Assembly: GCA_903875215.1 (NCBI GenBank)
Contig: CAIQVH010000016.1
Location: 434,001-498,000 of the forward strand
DNA: 64,000 bases
DNA from: an uncultured Anaerolineae bacterium
Lineage (GTDB): Bacteria; Chloroflexota; Anaerolineae; Anaerolineales; Villigracilaceae
Direction: 5' to 3'
The translations under genes and the position numbers were made by a program. Below, piece after piece: positions 8,999-17,702 of the stretch (its first letter is position 1; every line of letters starts with the position of its first letter). The notes beneath the pieces are model-generated. The model did no database searches. It had not been told where the DNA came from and saw only the letters and a list, made by a program, of their open reading frames with translations.

Positions 8999-9988
8999 CT
9001 ACTCCTTCAAAATGGCCTCGATGTGAGCCAACTCATCCGGGCTGAAAGCTGGATTGTTCAGCGCAGCCACATTTTCCTCCAACTGCGCCACACTGCTGGC
9101 CCCAATCAGTGCCGAGGTGACTTCGGGTTTGCGCAGCACCCAGGCAATAGCCATTTGCGCCAGCTTTTGGCCGCGCTGCTGCGCCAACACATTCAATTTT
9201 TGGATGCGCGCCAGGTTTTTCTCCACGTCGGCTTTGGTCAGCCAGACGCGCACCGTTTTTGTGGCGCGCGCGCCAGCCGGGATGCCGTTCAGGTAGCGAT
9301 CCGTCAGCAGGCCCTGGGCCAGCGGCGAAAAAGCGATACACCCCATCCCTTCCTGGCGCAAAGTGTCCAACAGCCCATCCTCCACCCAGCGGTTGAACAT
9401 GCTGTAAGACGGCTGGTGAATCAGGCAGGGCGTGCCCATCTCGCGCAGAATCCGCGCGGCTTCGCGGGTTTGCTCGGGCGAATAGGAGGAAATCCCAACA
9501 TACAGCGCCTTGCCCTGGCGCACGGCGCTATCCAGCGCGCCCATGGTCTCTTCCAGCGGCGTGTTGGGATCAAACCGGTGGCTGTAAAAAATATCCACAT
9601 AGTCCAGCCCCATGCGCTTAAGAGACTGGTCCAGGCTGGCCAGCAGATATTTGCGCGAGCCCCATTCGCCATAGGGGCCGGGCCACATATCGTAGCCAGC
9701 CTTGGTCGAGATGATCATTTCATCCCGGTAGGGGCGAAAATCCTGGGCCAGCAATTTGCCAAAATTTTCCTCGGCAGAGCCAGGCGGGGGGCCGTAGTTA
9801 TTGGCCAGGTCGAAGTGCGTCAGGCCAAGATCAAAGGCGCGGCGGGCAATGGCGCGGCCGTTTTCAAAGACATCCAGCCCGCCGAAGTTGTACCACAAGC
9901 CCAGCGAAATCAACGGCAGCTGGAGCCCGCTGCGGCCGGTGCGCTGATAGGTCATGGTGTCATAACGGGAAGCAGAAGCAAGATACAT
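8999..9988 (-). CDS. mgrA: Aldo/keto reductase, L-glyceraldehyde 3-phosphate reductase type
   Basis: A 329-residue NADPH-dependent TIM-barrel oxidoreductase of the YghZ/MgrA type. Catalytic residues are visible: Asp in THFDLANNYG, the Tyr of the same segment, Lys in IISTKAGYDMWPG and His in DIFYSHRFDPNTPLEE. The GPYGEWGSRKYLLASLDQSL and AFSPLAQGLLTDRYL motifs are characteristic of this subgroup, which detoxifies aldehydes such as methylglyoxal or L-glyceraldehyde 3-phosphate. The ATG at 9988 has an AGGAG box 8 nt upstream. The substrate in this organism cannot be read from sequence. Confidence 0.88.
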   Translation of the reverse strand: MYLASASRYDTMTYQRTGRSGLQLPLISLGLWYNFGGLDVFENGRAIARRAFDLGLTHFDLANNYGPPPGSAEENFGKLLAQDFRPYRDEMIISTKAGYDMWPGPYGEWGSRKYLLASLDQSLKRMGLDYVDIFYSHRFDPNTPLEETMGALDSAVRQGKALYVGISSYSPEQTREAARILREMGTPCLIHQPSYSMFNRWVEDGLLDTLRQEGMGCIAFSPLAQGLLTDRYLNGIPAGARATKTVRVWLTKADVEKNLARIQKLNVLAQQRGQKLAQMAIAWVLRKPEVTSALIGASSVAQLEENVAALNNPAFSPDELAHIEAILKE

Positions 9989-10077
9989 GGGTCATCTCCT
10001 GAAATGAATCGGTGCATATTTATGTTGTACCATGAAATGCGCACGCTGGCAAAAATCCCCCGGTGATTTAAGGACAC

Positions 10078-10101
10078 GCTCCCGCTGTTTTCAGCGGGAG
10101 C
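10078..10101. other. Perfect inverted repeat between two minus-strand genes
   Basis: GCTCCCGCTG, a TTTT loop, and CAGCGGGAGC form a 10-bp perfect stem between the aldo/keto reductase and the 71-aa gene. No strong T-tract follows on either strand, so termination is possible but weak. Confidence 0.55.
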
Positions 10102-10165
10102 GGCCAGACCAACTCAGAGGGAGGAGAGAAAGAATATTTCGTCAGAAACGCCCGGACGGGCTGCT

Positions 10166-10381
10166 CTACAGCGGCTCGTGATTGGGGTTGGTTCCACACC
10201 AGGCGCAAGTCGGTTTATCGAACAGGTTGCAATCACGGGCGTTGGAACAGCGTCGCGCCGAAACACGCGGCAGATCGGGTAGGCTGTCCACCGGATAGAT
10301 CAGCTCAGTTTCAAAGGCCACTTCGTGACCAACATGATCACAATAATGGATTTTGGTGACTTCCCAGGTTTTTAAGGCCAT
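10166..10381 (-). CDS. Small Cys/His-rich protein, function unknown
   Basis: A 71-residue protein with a likely metal-binding layout: HYCDHVGHE near residue 12, ARRCSNARDCNLFDKPTC near 42-59, and CAWCGTNPNHEP at the C terminus. That gives at least five Cys and four His in a short chain, suggesting zinc or an Fe-S centre (inference). The ATG has an AGGAG box 8 nt upstream, and a TACAAT box lies at 10406-10411 on the minus strand. No neighbour gives a functional hint. I do not recognise the family. Confidence 0.65.
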   Translation of the reverse strand: MALKTWEVTKIHYCDHVGHEVAFETELIYPVDSLPDLPRVSARRCSNARDCNLFDKPTCAWCGTNPNHEPL

Positions 10382-10494
10382 CGCTCTGCTCCTGAATATA
10401 TATTCATTGTAGGGGATAACCCTGCGCTTTGCCAGTGACAGGCGTCATTCTTGGTGCTGATAAAGTGCATCTATTTGGATGACATGTCTCCTAA

Positions 10495-11769
10495 TTACTC
10501 TGCCTGACTCACAAGCTGGTAGACACTGCCGCTGCCATAATCAGCCAGATACACCTCCCCGGCTTCATCCTGCCCAAAGGTGCTGAGACGGAATCCAGTC
10601 TGAAAGAGCGGCTGCGCCCCAGATGAGTTAAGCAAGCCCCAAACCGTGCCTGAGCAGAAATCGCCAAACAGATACACACCCTGCCAGGCTGGCAGCGCCA
10701 ACCCGCGATAGACCACTCCGCCGGTCACGGAACAACCCTGGGCGTGAGAATATTCCGCCAGCGGGGGCGTAAACTGACCCGACGGGTCACCCTGGTAAGG
10801 ATGAGTCGCCTCCATCCAATTCCACCCGAAATTCAGCCCGCCCGGCGTGTTTGCCGGGACAAAGTTTATCTCTTCCCAGGTATTCTGGCCCACATCGCCA
10901 ATCCACAGGTCGCCGGTCAGACGGTCAAACGTAAACCGCCAGGGATTGCGCAAGCCGAGCGCCCAGATCTCGGGGGCGGCGCCACCGACGGCAAAGGGAT
11001 TAGTGGCCGGGATGGCGTATGGGTCACCGTGATCCACATCCAGCCGCAGGATTTTTCCGAGCAGGGTGTTGCCCGATTGGGCATTGCCATAGGGGTCGCC
11101 GCCTGAGCCGCCATCTCCCAGCCCGGCGTAAAGGTAGCCATCTGGCCCAAAGGCCAGGCTGCCGCCGTTGTGGTTGGCGAATGGCTGCCGGATCAGGAGC
11201 AGCTGTTTTTCACTGGCCGGGTCGGCGGTGCTGCCGTGAACAGTGAAGCGCGCCAGGTGGGTATCGCCGTTGCGATCGGTATAGTTGACGTAGATCCAGC
11301 CATTCGAGCCGAAATTGGGATGCAGGGCCAACCCGAGCAAACCCTGCTCGGAACCATCACTCCCGACCCGGTCGGTGATATCGAGCAGGGGCGCGGGCAG
11401 CAGCTGGCCGCCGGCCAGGATGCGGATGCGCCCAATCTGTTCGAGCACGAACAGGCCTCCCGAGCCATCCCCCGAGGGTTGGAGGTCGGTCGGGCGGTCG
11501 AGGCCGGAGGCAACCAGCTGCCAGGTGTAGCCCGCCGGGTCGGGCAGGGCGCTGACGCTGGAGAGCGCCTGCGGGCTGGGGCTGGGCGCAAGCGTCGGCG
11601 AAGCAGGAATGGGCAGCGGCGTGGGGCTGGGCCCAGGCGGGGAACTGGTTGGGGTGGCGGCAGGCGGCGCCAGCGTGGAAATTGGGCTGGCCGGGGTGGC
11701 GGAGCAGGCTGTGAGCAGCAGGCTGGCGGTCAGCGCAGCGATCCAAAAGCGGTGTGGGGCCATGGGCAT
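10495..11769 (-). CDS. PQQ-dependent sugar dehydrogenase-like lipoprotein
   Basis: A 424-residue secreted lipoprotein. Residues 1-21 are a signal peptide with lipobox LLTAC; a Pro/Thr/Ser linker follows to about 68. The rest is a soluble glucose/sorbosone dehydrogenase-type six-blade propeller: RPTDLQPSGDGSGGLFVLEQIGRI, DRVGSDGSEQGLLGLALHP, ANHNGGSLAFGPDGYLYAGLGDGG, LRNPWRFTFDR and DVGQNTWEEIN. Family members bind PQQ and Ca2+ and oxidise aldoses outside the membrane; the substrate here is unknown, and I cannot tell whether the cell makes PQQ. It starts 6 bases after the YkvA gene, so the two form an operon. Confidence 0.88.
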   Translation of the reverse strand: MPMAPHRFWIAALTASLLLTACSATPASPISTLAPPAATPTSSPPGPSPTPLPIPASPTLAPSPSPQALSSVSALPDPAGYTWQLVASGLDRPTDLQPSGDGSGGLFVLEQIGRIRILAGGQLLPAPLLDITDRVGSDGSEQGLLGLALHPNFGSNGWIYVNYTDRNGDTHLARFTVHGSTADPASEKQLLLIRQPFANHNGGSLAFGPDGYLYAGLGDGGSGGDPYGNAQSGNTLLGKILRLDVDHGDPYAIPATNPFAVGGAAPEIWALGLRNPWRFTFDRLTGDLWIGDVGQNTWEEINFVPANTPGGLNFGWNWMEATHPYQGDPSGQFTPPLAEYSHAQGCSVTGGVVYRGLALPAWQGVYLFGDFCSGTVWGLLNSSGAQPLFQTGFRLSTFGQDEAGEVYLADYGSGSVYQLVSQAE

Positions 11770-11775
11770 TTTCGG

Positions 11776-12147
11776 CTAGATATCGCTGGTAATCCCGTCT
11801 ACGACGTCTCCGCTCTCGGCCTGTTGGCGGATTTCTTCGACGATTTCATGATTGCTGATGAGCTGGCGGGCATATTCACGCACCAGTTCGGGCGGGCACA
11901 TTTCGATGAAGGCGTAGTAACCCAACCAGAGGATGGCGGCATCGTCGAGCGCAGAAAGACCGGGAATGCCCATGATGATATCCACCGGGGAAACCAGGTA
12001 AATCAACGCTCCCAGTGGAATCAGCTTGAAGAATGGGTTCACGCGCCGGTCGGTGAGCAGGTGCAGCAGCAGCTTGACGCGCAGTGTCAGGTCACGCAGC
12101 AGGCCTCCCTGGAAGGGAATCAGGCTGGAAGTATTTTGTTTGTCCAT
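11776..12147 (-). CDS. YkvA family (DUF1232) protein
   Basis: A 123-residue protein with the DUF1232 signature: PFFKLIPLGALIYLVSPVDIIMG followed by IPGLSALDDAAILWLGYYAF near residues 40-85. The motif combines a short hydrophobic hairpin with a conserved SPVD...DD segment. The role of YkvA proteins is unclear; many sit at the membrane. The ATG at 12147 has a GGAGG box 6 nt upstream. It is the first gene of a two-gene unit with the sugar dehydrogenase lipoprotein. Confidence 0.85.
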   Translation of the reverse strand: MDKQNTSSLIPFQGGLLRDLTLRVKLLLHLLTDRRVNPFFKLIPLGALIYLVSPVDIIMGIPGLSALDDAAILWLGYYAFIEMCPPELVREYARQLISNHEIVEEIRQQAESGDVVDGITSDI

Positions 12148-12330
12148 TTTTCCTCCAAATCAATCTGTAAAATCGTTAAAATCAGTCGCACCAGATGTAC
12201 GCAGGCGGGATGGGTGGGTTGCGCTGGGGGCAGCACATTACCAAGATGATAGCCGGTAGGGGCGCGCCGCGACAGGGGGCTGTCTGTACTAGCCGGCCAG
12301 GCTGGGCATGCAAAATCCGGGTTTTATCGT

Positions 12331-12344
12331 TACAATTGAATTAA
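12331..12344 (+). promoter_or_regulatory. -10 box for leaderless recO
   Basis: TACAAT (12331-12336) lies 7 nt before the ATG at 12344 and no ribosome site exists between them. The upstream ATG at 12308 would place the -10 inside the coding region. Confidence 0.55.
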
Positions 12345-13114
12345 TGAATCTGCCGCGCTCTTTCCGGGTTGAAGCTGTGGTCTTGCGTCACGTCGATTGG
12401 GGCGAGGCCGACCGCCTGCTGACGCTTTTCACCCGCGAACATGGCAAATTGCGCGTGCTGGCCAAGGGCGCGCGCAAACTGCTTTCGCGCAAGGCCGGGC
12501 ACCTGGAACCCTTTACGCACGTTGTTCTGCTGTTGGCGCGCGGGCGCGAACTGCCAGTCGTCTCGCAGGTGGAGACGATGGAAGCGTTTCTGCCAATCCG
12601 CGAGGATTTGCTGCGCACCGGCTATGCCGCGTACACACTGGAACTGCTCGACCGCTTTACCTATGCCGAGGAAGGTCACAGCCCGGCCCTCTTCCGCGTG
12701 CTGATCGAAACGCTGGGGCGTATCGCCGTTGAGCCGGAGGGCTGGCTGGCCGTGCGCTATTACGAGATGCGCCTGCTGGACGCGCTGGGGTTTCGCCCCA
12801 AGCTGTTTGAGTGCGCCAATTGCGGGCGCGAGATTCAACCGGTAGCCCAGTTCTTTTCCCCGGCGGCGGGCGGGGTGATCTGCCCGGCCTGCGGCACCGG
12901 CCTGCCGGGCCTGTGGCCGGTGGAAATGGAAATTCTCAAATATCTGCGCCACTTTCAACGCAGCAATTACACCGCCGCCGCGCGCGCCCGGCCTGCCGCG
13001 CAACACCAAAAACAGATCGAGACGCTCATGCAGGGCTATTTCACCTATCTGCTGGAACGCGAACTGAACACACCCGGCTTTTTGAAACGCGTCCGCCCGT
13101 TTCCCACCGATTGA
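12344..13114 (+). CDS. recO: DNA repair protein RecO
   Basis: A 256-residue recombination mediator that loads RecA at gaps with RecR. The N-terminal OB fold contains RVEAVVLRHVDWGEADRLLTLFT and GKLRVLAKGARK, the standard RecO opening. A helical domain follows, then a four-Cys zinc finger (CANCG near residue 156 and CPACG near 184). Length matches the family (about 240-260). I chose the ATG at 12344 over 12308 because homology begins there and the TACAAT box just before it suggests a leaderless start. The next gene starts 27 bases downstream with GGAGG. Confidence 0.93.
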   Translation: MNLPRSFRVEAVVLRHVDWGEADRLLTLFTREHGKLRVLAKGARKLLSRKAGHLEPFTHVVLLLARGRELPVVSQVETMEAFLPIREDLLRTGYAAYTLELLDRFTYAEEGHSPALFRVLIETLGRIAVEPEGWLAVRYYEMRLLDALGFRPKLFECANCGREIQPVAQFFSPAAGGVICPACGTGLPGLWPVEMEILKYLRHFQRSNYTAAARARPAAQHQKQIETLMQGYFTYLLERELNTPGFLKRVRPFPTD

Positions 13115-13141
13115 AGCACGCCCAACACCCCCTGGAGGCTT

Positions 13142-14956
13142 ATGCCATTTCTCAACATTCACGGCGCCGAACTCTTCTACGAAACCTTTGGCACCCCAAA
13201 ACCAGGGCAGGCTCCCCTGCTGCTCATCCATGGTTCCACCCAAACTGGCCGCTCGTGCTGGATGAACGTCGTCAACCACCTGGAACAAGACTATTTCATC
13301 ATCCTGCCCGACTGCCGCGGCCACGGACGGTCCAGCAACCCGCACATGACCTACACCTTCAAAGAACTGGCTGCCGATATGGCCGCGCTGGTCCGCGCCC
13401 TCGGCTTTGAAACCGCCCACATCGTCGGGCACAGCAACGGCGGCAACGTGGCCCTGCTGGTGCTGATGGAACACCCCGACGTGACGCAAACCTGCCTGAT
13501 CCAGGCCGGCAACGCCTGGGTCAGCCCCGACCTGGTGGAAAAAGAACCTCCCATCTTTGACCCCGATTTCATCGAACGCGAGCGTCCCGCCTGGCTGCGC
13601 GAAATGCAGGAACTGCACGCCCCCACCCACGGCCCCAACTACTGGCGCGACCTGATCCGCCTAACCCTGCGCGAGCTGATCAGCGAACCCAACTACAACG
13701 CCGCCGACCTGGCGAAGGTCAATCGCCCGGTCTTTCTGGTGCAGGGCGCCCGCGATCGCGTCAACGCCCCCTACCAGCACGCCGAATTCATGGCCCGCCA
13801 CATTCCAGCCGCCGCGTTGTGGGTGCCCAAAAACATCGGCCACACCGTCCATGAAGAAATTTTGGATGAATGGCTGGCGCGCGCCAAAGACTTCTGGGCG
13901 CGGCGCGGCAACCCCATCAGCGAAACCCTCTACCGCCATCGGCTGGAACATTATCCCGACGAACGCCAGGGCACCTTCGACGTGCGCCTCAGCCCCGATG
14001 GCACCCTGACCGGCACCGTCAGCACCCCGGAGATGCGCTCCATCGCGCTGGCCCTGGCCGGCAGACCAGCCGCCGAAAAAATCCACGTCCTGCTCGAAGA
14101 CTCCACCCCCTGGGCGCTGATCAACCGCCCGGTAGACGACCTGCGCCGCGGCCCCGGCCTCCTCACCGAACGCGTCAGCCAGGTGCGGCTCGGCGAAGTT
14201 GTCCGCCTGCTCGAGAGCGGCCCCGACTGGTCGCGCATTACCGTCGAACACGATTCCTACAGCGGCTGGATCCACTCGCGCGCCCTCTACATCTGCTCCG
14301 AAGCCGAAGCCCGCGCCTGGCAGGCCAGCTGTAACGTCCTCGTCAGTGCCGCGCTGGCCGAAGCCAGCGACGAACAGGGCGACCTGCTCCAAAAAGTGCC
14401 CTTTGCCACGCGCCTGCCCATGCTCACGGGCGATGAAACCCATGCCGAAATCAAACTGCCGGATGGCCGCCGCTGGATTTTGCGCCGCGCCGACCTGATC
14501 CTGCTGGAACAAGCCCCCCGCCCCGATCCCGCCGGAATTGACCTGACCCTCGGCCTGCTGCGCCGTTTCATGGGCATCCCCTACCTGTGGGGCGGGCGCA
14601 CCCCCTACGGGTTCGATTGCTCTGGCCTGGCCGGCACCTTTTACGCCTGCCTTGGCCTGACCATTCCACGCGACGCCGACCAGCAGTTTGCCAGCGGAAT
14701 CATCGTCAGCGGCCAGCCCCAGCCCGGCGACCTGTTGTTCTTCGGCGAACCAGCCGCCGACCTGCCCGGCCCCGACGAGCGCGGCTACGCCCGCGCCGCG
14801 CACATTTCGCATGTCGGCATCGCGCTTGGTGGGCAGGAATTCATCCACTCCAACGGCTCGGCCTGGGGGATTTCCATCAACAGCCTCGACCCTGCCAGCC
14901 CGCACTACGGCCAATGGCTGGCGGAAAATTATCGCGGCGCAAGAAGGTTCCGGTAA
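13142..14956 (+). CDS. Alpha/beta hydrolase :: SH3 :: NlpC/P60 fusion, probable muropeptide peptidase
   Basis: A 604-residue three-part protein with no signal peptide. Residues 1-262 are an alpha/beta hydrolase: oxyanion LLIHGST, nucleophile elbow GHSNGG (Ser near 98), acid in QGARDR and His near 234 in GHTVHEE. About 320-465 contain two SH3-like domains (LRRGPG...GWIHSRALY, then a second ending RRADLILLE). About 475-604 are NlpC/P60 with YLWGGRTPYGFDCSGL (Cys near 492), ISHVGIAL (His near 556) and FIHSNG. The C-terminal part has the layout of YkfC, a gamma-D-Glu-diamino acid endopeptidase. The dipeptide epimerase begins 3 bases later, which supports a role in peptidoglycan peptide recycling. 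The fusion joint is in one uninterrupted frame. Confidence 0.85.
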   Translation: MPFLNIHGAELFYETFGTPKPGQAPLLLIHGSTQTGRSCWMNVVNHLEQDYFIILPDCRGHGRSSNPHMTYTFKELAADMAALVRALGFETAHIVGHSNGGNVALLVLMEHPDVTQTCLIQAGNAWVSPDLVEKEPPIFDPDFIERERPAWLREMQELHAPTHGPNYWRDLIRLTLRELISEPNYNAADLAKVNRPVFLVQGARDRVNAPYQHAEFMARHIPAAALWVPKNIGHTVHEEILDEWLARAKDFWARRGNPISETLYRHRLEHYPDERQGTFDVRLSPDGTLTGTVSTPEMRSIALALAGRPAAEKIHVLLEDSTPWALINRPVDDLRRGPGLLTERVSQVRLGEVVRLLESGPDWSRITVEHDSYSGWIHSRALYICSEAEARAWQASCNVLVSAALAEASDEQGDLLQKVPFATRLPMLTGDETHAEIKLPDGRRWILRRADLILLEQAPRPDPAGIDLTLGLLRRFMGIPYLWGGRTPYGFDCSGLAGTFYACLGLTIPRDADQQFASGIIVSGQPQPGDLLFFGEPAADLPGPDERGYARAAHISHVGIALGGQEFIHSNGSAWGISINSLDPASPHYGQWLAENYRGARRFR

Positions 14957-14959
14957 ACG

Positions 14960-15991
14960 ATGAAGCTGACCGTCTCCCCACTCACGCTCCAGCTGCGCAC
15001 CCCCTTCCGCGTCGCGCACGGAGTCAGCGACCAGCGCCGCAATGTCCTCGTCACCCTGCAGCTGGACGGCCTGACCGGGTACGGCGAGGCCGCCGCCGTG
15101 CCATACTATGGCGATACTCAGGAAAGTCTGAGCGCCTACCTGCAAAGCCTGCCGCCGCTGACAGGCGACCCGGACGACCTGGAAACCTGGCTGGCCGTCC
15201 GGCCGCCCGGCCCGCACGCCGCCCAGGCCGCGCTGGATCTGGCCCTGCATGACCTGTGGGGCAAACGCCTCGGACAGCCGCTGGTTCGCCTGTTTGGGCT
15301 GGCCCCGGCGCCTCTGCCGCCCACTTCTTTCACCATCAGCATTGATACGCCCGAGGAGATGGCGCGCGCCGCGCGCGCGAGCGCCTACCCGGTCATCAAG
15401 GTTAAGCTGGGCCCGCAAGATCCCGAAGCCGCCCTGGCCGCCATCCGGCGCGCCACCGATGCCCGCCTGCGCGTGGATGCCAACGCCGGCTGGACGCCCC
15501 AGCAAGCCCTGGAGCTGATTCCGCGCCTGGAGCACTATGACCTGGAACTGGTGGAACAGCCCCTGCCGGTTGGCGACGTGGAGGCTTACCGCTGGCTGCA
15601 CGAGGAACTGCGCCGCAAAAACGTGAAACTGCCCATCTATGCCGATGAAAGCGTCAAGACCGCGGCAGATGTGGCCCGCTACGCCGGGGCGATTGATGGC
15701 GTGGTCATCAAGCTTATGAAAACCGGCGGCCTGCGCGAGGCGCTGCGCGCCATCCACACCGCCCGGGCTCACGGCCTGGGGTTGATGCTCTCCTGCATGG
15801 TTGAAAGCTCGCTGGGGGTGACTGCCGCTGCCCACCTGGCCCCGCTCTGTGATTTTCTGGATCTCGACGGCCCGCTGTTGATTGCCAACGACCCCTTTGA
15901 AGGCCTGCAATACCAGGGCGCCCACCTGCGCCTGCCCGAAACCCCCGGCCTGGGCGTTGCGCCGCGACCCGGCTCAAGCCTCAGCGCCTAG
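14960..15991 (+). CDS. Dipeptide epimerase, probable L-Ala-D/L-Glu epimerase
   Basis: A 343-residue member of the enolase superfamily, muconate-lactonizing/dipeptide-epimerase branch. Key residues are present: the KVKLG catalytic lysines (near 147-149), metal ligands in RVDANAGW, LVEQPL and YADESV, and the second lysine in IKLMKTGG (near 250). The C terminus has DLDGPLLI, typical of Ala-Glu epimerases (YcjG/YkfB), which convert L-Ala-D-Glu from murein peptides to L-Ala-L-Glu. It follows the NlpC/P60 fusion by 3 bases, as ykfB lies near ykfC in Bacillus. Specificity is inferred from context. Confidence 0.88.
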   Translation: MKLTVSPLTLQLRTPFRVAHGVSDQRRNVLVTLQLDGLTGYGEAAAVPYYGDTQESLSAYLQSLPPLTGDPDDLETWLAVRPPGPHAAQAALDLALHDLWGKRLGQPLVRLFGLAPAPLPPTSFTISIDTPEEMARAARASAYPVIKVKLGPQDPEAALAAIRRATDARLRVDANAGWTPQQALELIPRLEHYDLELVEQPLPVGDVEAYRWLHEELRRKNVKLPIYADESVKTAADVARYAGAIDGVVIKLMKTGGLREALRAIHTARAHGLGLMLSCMVESSLGVTAAAHLAPLCDFLDLDGPLLIANDPFEGLQYQGAHLRLPETPGLGVAPRPGSSLSA

Positions 15992-16004
15992 GCCGCGCGC
16001 CGGT

Positions 16005-16057
16005 AATAAGAAAAAGACCCTGCGCTTGTTTTCAAGGCACAGGGTCTTTTTCTTATT
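16005..16057. terminator. Bidirectional intrinsic terminator
   Basis: An 18-bp stem (16005-16022 with 16040-16057, core AAAAAGACCCTG/CAGGGTCTTTTT) with A- and T-rich flanks. It closes the epimerase operon on plus; the lipoprotein on minus ends 78 nt away. Confidence 0.9.
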
Positions 16058-16134
16058 CACTTTTCGCTCTTTCATTGGTGGGGCTGTTAATCGGTGGGCG
16101 CGGTCTTGCCTATTTTCGGCAAATAAATTATTCA

Positions 16135-17493
16135 CTACTTCGTTGGTTCAATATGCATTTCTACTGGATATTTTGCAGTAGTAAGAGTGGTTATATTCCC
16201 AGATAAATCTGTAATACATATGGCAAAACCGCCAGTTCCATCTGCTTGTATAAATATGATATGTTTTCCATCTGGTAACCACAAATAATCCCCATAAAAA
16301 TAGTCAGCCCATTGGTTTTTCTTGTCTCGATTAACTTTGACTAGCCTGGTAACATTTAATGTATCAATCGGCATTAAGACTATCGTCATATCGAAAGGAT
16401 TGTAATATGAAAGCGTTTTGTTATCTGGCGACCATTGGATGTTAACACCATGTGACATGGAGAAGGGAAACTTTTTTGAAATATCTGTTTTTTTAGAACC
16501 ATCTACGCTTTCTAAAATGATTTGGTGGCGCTTGAAATCAGTGGTAACTTGGAATCTTTGGTCAGGTGAAATAACGACATTTGTACCAGAGTAAATATAT
16601 TTGATTGTTTTGCCATTCGGTTTCAATGTGTTAAGGTCTATCCCCGTATCTTTATGATAAATCGTGTCATCACCATCTTTACCCCAGCCATAACGCTCGA
16701 AACTCAAATCTTCAGGATTTTGTGTGATTTTGAGCAGGTTTTCCCCAGTGGTGTTGATAACGTATACATTTTGTTGCAAGGAATAAAGAATTTTAGTTTT
16801 AACGTGTTCGAAAAATAATATCTTATTCCCGGTAGGTGACCATTTTAAGACATCCAAATCCGAACTTTTATAAATCAACTTTATACTCGAATCGACTATA
16901 TTAATGATAAACAACCCCGATTCACCCCGGTATGTTCCCGTAAAAGCGAATAGTTTGCTGTTCGGTGACCACCCGTAAAGAGGAAAATCTGAGCCAATAT
17001 AATTATAAAAAGAGAAACCATTTTTGAAGGATGGGCTTCCAATTACTGTTGTCTCTGCAAATTGACTTGCCACTTTGTGTGTGCTTAAGTCAATCAATTT
17101 CACGCCCAAACCGCCGAAACTATTTTTATCAATATCCTGATATTTACTGCATGTCATAAAATGCCCATCGGGGGAAAAGGTCATATTCCACGAGCAATTG
17201 TCATCAATTAATTTCTTGTTTTTCCCATTTGTGTTTATTGAATACAATGTCCAACCTTCTGTATAGAGTATTGTTCCATTTCCGCCGCCCAGTGGCGTTG
17301 GAGTAATAGTCGGTGTGCTTGTAGGGATAGGTGTTTGTGTAGCTGTAGGAGTGGGGGTCAGGGTATTGGTAGCTTGAGGAGTAAAAGTGCTTGTTGGGGT
17401 TGGAGTCTCTGGGAGTTTTTGATGTGATTTAGATGGCTGACATGCGGACAAAAATATAATCACGAAAGCTCCAAAAAAGAAAAAGTTTTTCAT
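16135..17493 (-). CDS. A+T-rich lipoprotein with TolB/PD40-type propeller repeats
   Basis: A 452-residue secreted lipoprotein. The start is ATG 17493, with GGAGC 8 nt upstream; the frame stays open further upstream but through repeat-like DNA. MKNFFFFGAFVIIFLSACQ is a signal peptide with lipobox, followed by a Thr/Pro linker (about 25-70). The remainder repeats a pattern like WSPTGNKILFFE, WSPNSKLFAFTG, WSPDNKTLSYYN and WLPDGKHIIFIQ, as in WD40-like TolB/PD40 beta propellers. No enzyme motif is visible. Base composition is clearly lower in G+C than both neighbours and codon use favours A/T endings and Asn/Lys, which suggests horizontal acquisition. It faces the epimerase operon tail to tail. 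Confidence 0.8.
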   Translation of the reverse strand: MKNFFFFGAFVIIFLSACQPSKSHQKLPETPTPTSTFTPQATNTLTPTPTATQTPIPTSTPTITPTPLGGGNGTILYTEGWTLYSINTNGKNKKLIDDNCSWNMTFSPDGHFMTCSKYQDIDKNSFGGLGVKLIDLSTHKVASQFAETTVIGSPSFKNGFSFYNYIGSDFPLYGWSPNSKLFAFTGTYRGESGLFIINIVDSSIKLIYKSSDLDVLKWSPTGNKILFFEHVKTKILYSLQQNVYVINTTGENLLKITQNPEDLSFERYGWGKDGDDTIYHKDTGIDLNTLKPNGKTIKYIYSGTNVVISPDQRFQVTTDFKRHQIILESVDGSKKTDISKKFPFSMSHGVNIQWSPDNKTLSYYNPFDMTIVLMPIDTLNVTRLVKVNRDKKNQWADYFYGDYLWLPDGKHIIFIQADGTGGFAICITDLSGNITTLTTAKYPVEMHIEPTK

Positions 17494-17543
17494 TTTTTTG
17501 CTCCGTTCGAAATTTTTTTTGTAGATGAAGCTGCCCAACGAGA

Positions 17544-17702
17544 CTGTCGAAAAACCCTTTGTGTGAAAAATGTTCAAAAAAATCTCCCACAGCAGGTTCA
17601 AAAATCGCCAAAATGTGGTTCGGAACACAGAAAACAGGGTGCTTTTGAGTGTTTCTGCCCCACTTTTCAAAAAAAGTTTTGAAAAAGGGACTTTTTCGAC
17701 AG
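17544..17702. mobile_element. MITE-like element of about 159 bp
   Basis: Perfect 11-bp terminal inverted repeats, CTGTCGAAAAA (17544-17554) and TTTTTCGACAG (17692-17702), bound an A+T-rich non-coding segment. It contains an internal palindrome (CTTTTCAAAA...TTTTGAAAAAG, about 17663-17686). It lies just upstream of the A+T-rich lipoprotein. The ends resemble those of transposase-bearing elements, but no transposase is present. Target duplication is not obvious. The rest of 17494-18048 has no coding signal that I can support. Confidence 0.5.

Noticed and set aside
9023-10066. 347-codon plus-strand frame
   Set aside because: It is antisense to the aldo/keto reductase, whose catalytic residues are intact.
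13661-15925. A 754-codon open frame on the minus strand
   Set aside because: It is antisense to the NlpC/P60 fusion and the epimerase, both with full motifs. Its Gly/Ala/Gln-rich translation is typical of the complement of G+C-rich genes.
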